64,000 bases of DNA from positions 46,761 through 110,760 of the forward strand of contig JAIEMA010000023.1 in NCBI GenBank assembly GCA_019752535.1, in the 5' to 3' direction. Shown here in pieces: positions 56,468-64,000 of the stretch. Below the pieces are notes generated by a model that worked only from the letters and a program-made list of their open reading frames with translations, did no database searches and was not told the DNA's origin. The translations under genes and the position numbers were made by a program. How positions within the stretch are numbered: the first letter of the stretch is position 1; each line of letters begins with the position of its first letter. The DNA comes from Bacteriovoracaceae bacterium (lineage in GTDB: Bacteria; Bdellovibrionota; Bacteriovoracia; Bacteriovoracales; Bacteriovoracaceae).

Positions 56468-57753
56468 TGTTAGCACCTGGTCAAAAGGCAGCCACAGTCT
56501 CCGAGTTGGTAGCGCATATTAAGCTCACGCTCGAAGACACGTTTAATGAAGTGATGGTTGAGGGAGAGATTTCAGGAATCTCTCATGCTCACAGTGGGCA
56601 TTGCTACTTCAATATCATGGATGAAGAAGCCTCGATTTCTTGCGCGCTTTTTCGTCAGGATCTTTTGCGCCATCCTGGATTTAAGAACATAAAAGAAGGC
56701 GATAGAGTTCTAATCTATGGCCCATTAACCGTGTACCAGAAACGCGGTTCATTCCAGATTATGGTTAAAAGAGTAATGCCGGCCGGAGAAGGCTTGTGGA
56801 AGCTCAAGTTTGAACAATTAAAAAAGAAACTCCAATCTGAAGGTTTATTTGACCCCGATAAAAAGAAAGCCCTTCCCACTTTTCCTAAGAGAGTCGCTAT
56901 CATTACGGCTCCAGGTGGTGCGGCCCTTCATGATTTTATTAATGTGTATTCAAGAAGAGCTCTAAGTTATGAGCTCGTCATTTCTTCGGCTCTCGTTCAG
57001 GGAGATAAAGCTCCACAATCACTCATCAAAGCTCTCGATAAAGTTGAGCGTGCGGGGAGATTTGATGTTGTTGTTTTCACTCGTGGCGGTGGTAGCCCAG
57101 AAGATTTATGGTGTTTTAATGATGAGCAGTTGATTCGCAGGATGGCGAAATCTAGCATTCCTATTATCAGTGCTGTCGGGCATGAAGTGGATTGGACTCT
57201 GAGTGATTTTGTAGCAGATCTTCGCTGTGAAACACCAACGGCTGCGGCGGAAGTTTTAACTCAGCCTCAGACGGAAGTAAAAAGAAGATTGATTCAATCA
57301 AAGCAGCGTCTATCATCTCATTTACGCCATCTCCAGACGACACTACAGGGACAGCTTTCGCGCTACCATCCCAAGCAGCTCATTGGAATTGTCCTCTCAA
57401 GACTTCAAGAGCAAACCAGAAGACTTGAAATGCTCAATCCTCTCAATAAGATTCACCAATATCTTCCAGTCGCTCAAAGAAGCTTGGAGTTGGATGATAG
57501 CTTCAGAAGGCTTGAGTCAATCATGAAAGAGAATTTGCAAAGTTTAAGAGAGCGAATCAATCAGTCTCAAGCCAAGATCGATTCCCTTGATCCTAGGGCC
57601 GTACTTTCTAGAGGCTATGGAATAGTTGAATCGGATCAAGGTATCATAAGTTCAGCTAAGCGTTGGAGAGATGTTCCGACAAACTCTATTATTAAGCTCG
57701 TCTTCCAAGATGGCGAAGGCTTGGCGCAAAAAATCGATAAGGATAAAAAATGA
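56467..57753 (+). CDS. xseA: Exodeoxyribonuclease VII large subunit
   Basis: TVSELVAHIKLTLEDTFNEVMVEGEISGISHAHSGHCYFNIMDE; FTRGGGSPEDLWCFNDEQLIRRMAKSSIPIISAVGHEVDWTLSDFVADLRCETPTAAAE. Confidence 0.95.
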   Translation: MLAPGQKAATVSELVAHIKLTLEDTFNEVMVEGEISGISHAHSGHCYFNIMDEEASISCALFRQDLLRHPGFKNIKEGDRVLIYGPLTVYQKRGSFQIMVKRVMPAGEGLWKLKFEQLKKKLQSEGLFDPDKKKALPTFPKRVAIITAPGGAALHDFINVYSRRALSYELVISSALVQGDKAPQSLIKALDKVERAGRFDVVVFTRGGGSPEDLWCFNDEQLIRRMAKSSIPIISAVGHEVDWTLSDFVADLRCETPTAAAEVLTQPQTEVKRRLIQSKQRLSSHLRHLQTTLQGQLSRYHPKQLIGIVLSRLQEQTRRLEMLNPLNKIHQYLPVAQRSLELDDSFRRLESIMKENLQSLRERINQSQAKIDSLDPRAVLSRGYGIVESDQGIISSAKRWRDVPTNSIIKLVFQDGEGLAQKIDKDKK

Positions 57754-58610
57754 AATATCTCTTGTTTCTACTGATGATGAATTCGGCCTGTGCGACTTCA
57801 GTAAAAGTTGAACCAATGAAGCCGGGAGAGCTCGTGACCGTTGAGTCTCAACCAGGATTTGTGAGATGGGTATCCTTTCCAGTTCAAGAGGGATGGGAGA
57901 ATGCCACCTTACAGTGTAAGGATCAAAAATTAAAGCATGCTCCTTTAGGACAAGGGATGAGATTTGCCTATATCGCAGAAACTTATCACTCAGATCTCTC
58001 TGCTTTTAAATGTAAACTAATTCAAGGCAAAGAAGAGAGAGAGGTTATTGATTTTTCAATTAAGCCTTTCAAATACAAAGAAGAAAAATTAAAAGTACCA
58101 TTTCGAACAATCAAACTTTCAAAAACAGATTTAGCCCGTGCTCAAAGAGAGCAAAGAATGTTGGCAGAACTTTATACAAAGTCAGCTGCACTTCCATATT
58201 TCAATCAACCTTTTATCGCACCACTTGATTCATATATCACTAGTATTTATGGCAATCGCCGAGTCTATAACAATGCTCACAAAAGTCAGCATTTAGGAAC
58301 AGACTTTAGGGCCGCAATAGGTGTTCCTGTTCCGGCCACAAATCGCGGCCGAGTTCTGTTTGCCGGAGATTTATTTTACACGGGCGGAACTGTTATTATT
58401 GATCATGGGATGGACATTTTCTCTGTCTATGGGCATCTCTCTGAAGTCAAAGTTCAAGAGGGACAAGTCGTCAATAGAGGAGATATTGTGGCTTTAAGTG
58501 GAAATACGGGGCGCTCAAGTGGGCCACATTTACATTGGGGAGTTAAGATTCATGGTGACTATGTTAATGGTTACTCACTTATTGATGAGTCTAAAAAACA
58601 ATTTCCATGA
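57750..58610 (+). CDS. M23 family metallopeptidase with intact active site
   Basis: SQHLGTDFRAAIGVPVPATNRGRVLFAGDLFYTGGTVIIDHGMDIFSVYGHLSEV...GRSSGPHLHWGVKIHGDYVNG. Confidence 0.92.
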   Translation: MKYLLFLLMMNSACATSVKVEPMKPGELVTVESQPGFVRWVSFPVQEGWENATLQCKDQKLKHAPLGQGMRFAYIAETYHSDLSAFKCKLIQGKEEREVIDFSIKPFKYKEEKLKVPFRTIKLSKTDLARAQREQRMLAELYTKSAALPYFNQPFIAPLDSYITSIYGNRRVYNNAHKSQHLGTDFRAAIGVPVPATNRGRVLFAGDLFYTGGTVIIDHGMDIFSVYGHLSEVKVQEGQVVNRGDIVALSGNTGRSSGPHLHWGVKIHGDYVNGYSLIDESKKQFP

Positions 58611-60307
58611 ATTCTAAAAAGCTTCTTCAAGATCAATCACATCGTTTGGTTTTTGTTCTTGATAAGCTACACCCTCAAGACGTGAGGGTTACTCTTGAAG
58701 ACTGGATTAAGCCCTTGCGTGGGGCTATAACGGTTGATTGGGAGCAAGAGATTCCGACTGGTCTTATTCCTATCATTTTACCGACCTCAACTCGTCTTCA
58801 AAAGAAAAAATCCACAGGGACAAATATTTTAGTCCGCCCCATTCATCAAGATTTACTCACAATTGGAGATCAGTCTCAGGCCGAAGAAATGGCTGATGCT
58901 GTCGTAGAGGCGACAAAGGGTGAAGGGCCATTTCAAGATATAGTGGCCATCTTTTTAATGAAGGCGCTTGCAAGAGAGACTGAAGCCTCTCGGAAACTTG
59001 CTCTAAGACACCAGAGGGTTTTTGAAAAAAAAGTCAAAGCCGCTCAAAAAGAAATTTCTCTAAAAGAAAATGATCTCAAATCATTTATTGAAATCTTTTC
59101 GCAATATCTTGATCTTCAAGAAGAATTGACGGGCGTTCCAAGTTTAGAAACCATTGCTCAGAATTTAGAACTTCTTTCAAAGAAATTAGATCGAAAAAAG
59201 AACTGGCGACTCATCCTTAGGGCAGACGCTCATTTAACTTGTGAAGGGGAGCTCTTTTATCTAGGGAATCTTAAAGGTAGTCCTCTTTTTTTAGAAAAAA
59301 TATCTCAAGAGACTTCAGCTTTAAATATCTGCTCCACCTCGCTGATTGTTATAAGTCTCACTCGACTTGTACGCAAGTGGGAGACGGAAGAAGGTGAAGT
59401 GAAGCCTGGCCATATTGTTCAAGAAGCATTTCAAGCGCTTCCATTTCCACTTCTTCTCTTAGGAGAGAAGGGCGAAGTCTTACAGCACAACACTTCTTTT
59501 GTTAAAATGAATCTTCCTCCCTCAAGAGTAGGGAAGCTTCAGGAACTTGATCAGGTGCAAACCAAAGAGATGAACTGGACTGTAAGAAGGACTTCACTTA
59601 CGAGTGCTCATGGGCAAAGAGCCCTTTTTACATTTCTGCCTGATCGCCCCAAAGGGTTTAAGAATGGCTCTCCAAGTGGAGGTCAAGAATTAGGTATTAT
59701 CACCAGCTCTATTGCTCACGAATTGAATAATCCGATTGGTGGCCTTCTAGTCGCCTTAGAGCTGCTCTCGATGGATGATCATTGGGACGAGGAATCACTC
59801 ACTCAGCTTGCGGAGATGAGACAAGGGGCTTTGCGCTGCAAACAGCTCATTGAAACTTTCCTTGGCTTCTCTCGTCTTAAAACAAACGATGCAAAAATTG
59901 AAAAAGATTTATTAAAAAATTGCTTCGAGCAAGCACTCCATCTTCAACGCTTTAGAATGGTTGAAAGTGGACTGAGGGTCACGATCAGTCATCAGCAGCA
60001 GCATCCCTTCGCTTATGCTCTACACGCCCCAACGGCGACCATGCTGGCCTACCTGGTGATAGGGGAGATGATGACTGCCTTCCATCATCTAAAACTTCTT
60101 GAAAATCAATCGGCGCGAGGAATGCAATTAGACATTCAAGTCCAAGAGGATGCTGATCGCTTTAAGCTCATCCTCAAAACACCTCTTTCTATTAAGCAGA
60201 GTTTAAACTCCAAATTGCTTCAGTTCTTGCTTCAGCAAGAACGACTGCAACTTGATGTAGAGTTAGATAATTCTCTGAGTTTCTTGCATCAAAACGTTTT
60301 GATCTAG
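58607..60307 (+). CDS. Histidine-kinase-like protein with HisKA H-box and no recognisable HATPase motifs
   Basis: SSIAHELNNPIGGLLVALELL H-box; C-terminal region lacks N, G1 and G2 boxes. Confidence 0.75.
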   Translation: MNSKKLLQDQSHRLVFVLDKLHPQDVRVTLEDWIKPLRGAITVDWEQEIPTGLIPIILPTSTRLQKKKSTGTNILVRPIHQDLLTIGDQSQAEEMADAVVEATKGEGPFQDIVAIFLMKALARETEASRKLALRHQRVFEKKVKAAQKEISLKENDLKSFIEIFSQYLDLQEELTGVPSLETIAQNLELLSKKLDRKKNWRLILRADAHLTCEGELFYLGNLKGSPLFLEKISQETSALNICSTSLIVISLTRLVRKWETEEGEVKPGHIVQEAFQALPFPLLLLGEKGEVLQHNTSFVKMNLPPSRVGKLQELDQVQTKEMNWTVRRTSLTSAHGQRALFTFLPDRPKGFKNGSPSGGQELGIITSSIAHELNNPIGGLLVALELLSMDDHWDEESLTQLAEMRQGALRCKQLIETFLGFSRLKTNDAKIEKDLLKNCFEQALHLQRFRMVESGLRVTISHQQQHPFAYALHAPTATMLAYLVIGEMMTAFHHLKLLENQSARGMQLDIQVQEDADRFKLILKTPLSIKQSLNSKLLQFLLQQERLQLDVELDNSLSFLHQNVLI

Positions 60308-61605
60308 AGATACTTTGAGGGAAAATGGAATGGATCCGGAGACACTTTAACTAAGTTCTCAATTCTTCCAAAGAATTTTCGCTGCTCTTTTTTAAGCTCA
60401 TTGGCAGATAGAAATAGCCCATAGCCATCTACATCTTTCTTCATTTTGGCTAAACAGCTCTCTATCAAGGGCCTTACTTCATTTAAAATTTGATGGCGGC
60501 GCTTACCCTTTTGGGTTTCAAGTCTCAAAATATGATTCTGCAAAAACTGCGCAACTTTTTTTCGATGAGCAGGAAATTTAAAAATAAGATGAGAAAAAGA
60601 GGCAAGAGACATGAGTGAGTAAATCATGAGTTGCCCCTGAATGAGATGGGGCAGCACCAGGAAGTCGTCAGACTCAAGTTCAATGTGTTCTGTACTCTTT
60701 TCAAGGTTTCTGGAGAGGAAGTTTAGCGTTTGAAGTCTTGTGGCTTCGGGGATTTTAAGGAAGTGTGCATTCAGTTGCATCAATCCCTCAAAGTGGGGCC
60801 CGATGAGTCGAATAGTAATGAGATTCCATTGGTACTCACTTAAAAATTTCTTTATATCTTCAGCTTCAATCGAGGGATTTTCAATCGGAAGCAATGAAAG
60901 AATCACTCCTTGTTCGCCTTTTACAGTGATAAGCACAGGTCGATTTTCTTTCTTTAAGACATTTATTACATCATCAAGCGTTTTTTCCGAAGTATCGAAG
61001 TGACGACGATCGAGCTCAAAGCGATTGCGAGGATAATAAAGTTGATTCACTTTTCGGATATCTTTCTCTTGGAATATCGCGAGATACTTTAAAAGGAGCT
61101 TCGCTGTGATTCGTGCATCTTCAACTGCTCGGTGGGCTTTTTGTTCACCTAAGTCAAAAATCTTTCCCATGTATTCAAGATTTGAATTCACAATTTCAGG
61201 AATCATGTATTTGGTCATCACGTTCGTGCAAAGGACTTTGTTATCCATTGTCTCCCTGCCAGCTTCTTTGAGTTTGGCATTGAGAAAAGGAATATCAAAT
61301 GAAGTGTTATGGGCCACGAGAATAGTGTCTCCAGCAAACTGGCGAACTTCATCGGCGATCTCATCAAAGCGGGGAGCTCCCGCCACGTCTGCTTGTTTTA
61401 CGCCAGTGAGGCGTTGAACGAACTCAGGGATTTCTCTTTCTGGATTGACGGTGAAGCTTCTTTCTTCAGAGACAGAAAGATTTTCAATCTTGGTCATACC
61501 GATTTCAAAAATCTGATCTTTCTCGGCGCTTCCGCCCGTTGTTTCGAGATCGATGACACAAAATTTTAAAGAACGAAGTAACTCTTCAGGGGTATTATCG
61601 GCCAT
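60304..61605 (-). CDS. DnaQ-like 3'-5' exonuclease with long C-terminal extension
   Basis: FCVIDLETTGGSAEKDQIFEIGMTKI; VAHNTSFDIPFLNAKL; HRAVEDARITAKLLLKYL. Confidence 0.88.
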   Translation of the reverse strand: MADNTPEELLRSLKFCVIDLETTGGSAEKDQIFEIGMTKIENLSVSEERSFTVNPEREIPEFVQRLTGVKQADVAGAPRFDEIADEVRQFAGDTILVAHNTSFDIPFLNAKLKEAGRETMDNKVLCTNVMTKYMIPEIVNSNLEYMGKIFDLGEQKAHRAVEDARITAKLLLKYLAIFQEKDIRKVNQLYYPRNRFELDRRHFDTSEKTLDDVINVLKKENRPVLITVKGEQGVILSLLPIENPSIEAEDIKKFLSEYQWNLITIRLIGPHFEGLMQLNAHFLKIPEATRLQTLNFLSRNLEKSTEHIELESDDFLVLPHLIQGQLMIYSLMSLASFSHLIFKFPAHRKKVAQFLQNHILRLETQKGKRRHQILNEVRPLIESCLAKMKKDVDGYGLFLSANELKKEQRKFFGRIENLVKVSPDPFHFPSKYL

Positions 61606-61658
61606 TTTATTATCGCGTGATCATTCGATCCGCGCTCCATATGCCTCATTCGAGGCGA

Positions 61659-62045
61659 TTATTTTTTTATCAAATGCTCTGGCGTAAACGCCAAAGGCAA
61701 TAAATCTTTAAATTTCCAAATCTGCTCTTTGCCATTTTTATCACCAATCACAACTTCAAGATCTGGAGAAGCGAACTCTGCCATGACCTGACGGCATAGG
61801 CCACAAGGAGGCCAGCCAGCATCGGTGTAGACGTAAATCTTTTTAATACTTCTGTGACCCTCTGAGACTGCTTTCCACATGGCAACTCTCTCTGCACAGA
61901 CAGTTCCCCCAAAACTTGAATTTTCAATATTACAGCCACTATAGAGAGTGCCATCTTCAGTGATAAGGGCACTGCCCACTTTGGCCATTGAGTAAGGGGA
62001 GTGAGAATTTTGGGCGGCTTCAAAAGCCTTCTTTTTTAAATCCAT
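61659..62045 (-). CDS. cdd: Cytidine deaminase
   Basis: AQNSHSPYSMAKVGSALITEDGTLYSGCNIENSSFGGTVCAERVAMWKAVSEG; PPCGLCRQVMAEF. Confidence 0.94.
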   Translation of the reverse strand: MDLKKKAFEAAQNSHSPYSMAKVGSALITEDGTLYSGCNIENSSFGGTVCAERVAMWKAVSEGHRSIKKIYVYTDAGWPPCGLCRQVMAEFASPDLEVVIGDKNGKEQIWKFKDLLPLAFTPEHLIKK

Positions 62046-62053
62046 AGGTCCTT

Positions 62054-62869
62054 CTATTCTAGGCTGCCGATCGTTTCAGTCAACACCGTGGCAAATCCGG
62101 CCATAGCTTTTTGGGCCACATGTTTAACATCGGCATGATTAAGCTTCTCGGGCTTAAGTCCAGCCGCATAGTTAGTGATACAAGCGACACCGGCGACTCG
62201 AATACCTAAGTGAGCCGCTGCGATAACTTCTGGCACTGTACTCATGCCCACCATATCGCCTCCAAGTTTACCGAGCATGCGGATCTCGGCCGGAGTTTCA
62301 TAGGTCGGACCCAGAAGCCAACAATACACACCACTTTTCATCGTGATGCCAGATTTAGCCCCACTCGCTTTAAGTTTTTCTCTTAGATCTTTTGGATAGG
62401 CTTCAGACATGTCTGGAAAGCGAGGCCCCAATTGGGCCAAGTTAGGTCCAACGAGAGGATTTCTGCCTGAGAGATTAATATGGTCTTCAATCATGACGAG
62501 ATCGCCAGGATGGAAGTCTTTATTGATTCCACCAGAGGCATTGGTCACAAAGAGAGTTTTCACTCCAAGAAGCGCCATCACGCGAATCGGAAGAACGACG
62601 TCTTCCATCGGATAGCCTTCATAAGCATGAAGTCTTCCAGAAAGAGCGACAACTGATTTGCCTTTCACTTTTCCAAAAATAAGACGGCCATCATGACCTT
62701 CAACCGTAGTGCGGTGAAAGTGAGGGATCTCAGTATATGGAATGGTCACGCGCTCTTCGATTTGATCGACATAAATGCCAAGGCCCGAGCCAAGCACAAT
62801 ACCAATCTCTGGTGTGAAGGCGACTTTTGATTTGAGGTATTGAGCAGCTTCTTCAATTTTATGATACAT
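62054..62869 (-). CDS. punA: Purine-nucleoside phosphorylase
   Basis: IGIVLGSGLGIYVDQIEE; GRLHAYEGYPMEDVVLPIRVMALLGVKTLFVTNASGGINKDFHPGDLVMIEDHINL; YCWLLGPTYETPAEIRMLGKLGGDMVGMSTVPEVIAA. Confidence 0.94.
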   Translation of the reverse strand: MYHKIEEAAQYLKSKVAFTPEIGIVLGSGLGIYVDQIEERVTIPYTEIPHFHRTTVEGHDGRLIFGKVKGKSVVALSGRLHAYEGYPMEDVVLPIRVMALLGVKTLFVTNASGGINKDFHPGDLVMIEDHINLSGRNPLVGPNLAQLGPRFPDMSEAYPKDLREKLKASGAKSGITMKSGVYCWLLGPTYETPAEIRMLGKLGGDMVGMSTVPEVIAAAHLGIRVAGVACITNYAAGLKPEKLNHADVKHVAQKAMAGFATVLTETIGSLE

Positions 62870-62878
62870 CTTTGATCC

Positions 62879-64000
62879 TTAAGCTTTTATCACTTCAGTA
62901 ATAAGTTTTGGTGCACGAATCGAACTTGCAGATAAGCGCATCACATCTTTAATAAATTTTTTGCTAATTTCTTCAGCAATACCTTTTTGATGAGCATGAT
63001 GATGAATCGTCATGATCGGATCACCTTTCTTGAGCTTAGTGCCGACTTTGGCATGCATGGTAAAACCGACGGCCATATCGATGACGTCTTCTTTCGTTTT
63101 TCTTCCGCCCCCGAGTTCAATCAAAAGGTAGCCGATCTGATCGTTTTCAAAACTTTTAATCCACCCATTCTTTGGCGCTCTAATAACGAGCTTCTCAGAA
63201 GCGACAGCAAGTTTTTGAGGATGATAAACCACATCTTCATCACCGCCTTGCCACTTAATGAGTTGAGCGAATTTCTTTAGAGCCGAACCATCATGCAAAG
63301 TCGCTTGGGCTTTTTTACGGGCTTCGGGAAGAGACTTGATGACTCCCGCCAGTACGGCCATGTGAGCGGCTAGCTCAACTGAGATTTCCGTTAAATCTTT
63401 TGGCCCTTCGCCTTTAAGTGTGGCGATCGATTCTTGAATCTCAAGAATATGTCCTACTTCATTTCCAAGAGGCTGACCCATATCTGTGAGAAGAGCGACT
63501 CCTTTGCGCTTAAATCTTTTTCCTGTCGCGAGTAAACTTTTGGCCAGTGTGCGCGCATCTTTTTTATCACGCATAAAGGCACCCGAGCCGTGCTTAATAT
63601 CAAACACAATTCCCTCAGCGCCTTCAGCTAATTTTTTACTCATGATCGAGGCTGTAATAAGCGGGATGCAATCAATCGTCGCAGTGACATCGCGAAGAGC
63701 ATAAATCAAGCGATCGGCCGGAGCGATCTCTGGGGTTTGTCCCATCAGAACGAGACCCTTCTCTTTTAATTGCTTGGCAAATTCATCAAGAGAGAGATTT
63801 GTTTTAAAACCTCTGATGCATTCAATCTTATCAACAGTACCACCAGTGTGGCCTAAGCCGCGTCCGGCAATCATAGGAACCTTCACACCAAGGCAAGCCG
63901 CGATGGGGGCCAGAACAAATGAAGCCTTATCTCCAATGCCACCGGTGGAGTGTTTATCCACAACCGTTTTATCATTGAATTCAAGAAATCTTCCTGAATA
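62879..64000 (-). CDS. deoA: Thymidine phosphorylase, 5' part beyond window end
   Basis: KTVVDKHSTGGIGDKASFVLAPIAACLGVKVPMIAGRGLGHTGGTVDKIE; frame stays open through 64000 (YSGRFLEFNDKTVVDKHS), so the ORF-track start at 63961 is internal. Confidence 0.94.
   Translation of the reverse strand, partial: YSGRFLEFNDKTVVDKHSTGGIGDKASFVLAPIAACLGVKVPMIAGRGLGHTGGTVDKIECIRGFKTNLSLDEFAKQLKEKGLVLMGQTPEIAPADRLIYALRDVTATIDCIPLITASIMSKKLAEGAEGIVFDIKHGSGAFMRDKKDARTLAKSLLATGKRFKRKGVALLTDMGQPLGNEVGHILEIQESIATLKGEGPKDLTEISVELAAHMAVLAGVIKSLPEARKKAQATLHDGSALKKFAQLIKWQGGDEDVVYHPQKLAVASEKLVIRAPKNGWIKSFENDQIGYLLIELGGGRKTKEDVIDMAVGFTMHAKVGTKLKKGDPIMTIHHHAHQKGIAEEISKKFIKDVMRLSASSIRAPKLITEVIKA

Noticed and set aside
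1-64000. Search for CRISPR arrays, tRNAs, transposons, prophage or defence islands
   Set aside because: No regularly spaced repeats, cloverleaf/T-loop signatures, transposase/integrase or known defence proteins recognised by eye. A tRNAscan, Infernal and DefenseFinder run would be needed to exclude them formally.

Overview
This 64-kb window is densely coding (about 60 CDS) and looks like a chromosomal segment from a Bdellovibrionota-like (Bdellovibrio/Bacteriovorax-type) Gram-negative bacterium. That affiliation is inferred from gene content and was not tested. I found no rRNA, tRNA, CRISPR array, transposase, integrase or prophage module.

Recognisable blocks:
- Lipid/acyl-CoA catabolism: acs, 3-hydroxyacyl-CoA dehydrogenase, crotonase, three acyl-CoA dehydrogenases and a thiolase.
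- LemA/TPM operon and rpsT.
- miaA-mutL-FHA/GGDEF-pgi strand block.
- sppA-lapB-...-tolQ-tolR-tolA-tolB block.
- ftsE-ftsX-EnvC-like-ctpA-xseA-M23-kinase-like operon.
- Nucleoside salvage block: cdd-punA-deoA.

Most interesting candidates:
- The FtsEX operon pairs a catalytically degenerate LytM protein with an intact M23 endopeptidase and a CtpA protease, and ends in a kinase-like protein with no visible ATP-binding boxes.
- A sigma54-activator-like protein has lost the GAFTGA loop.
- A histone-H1-like Lys/Ala-rich protein carries a Cys3His knuckle.
- A secreted phospholipase-D-like protein has an EF-hand insert.
- A hairpin sequesters the Shine-Dalgarno of a retropepsin-like gene.
- A CarH-like B12-binding MerR regulator is divergent from acs.

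All functional calls come from motif reading of the translated ORFs. No database search was run.
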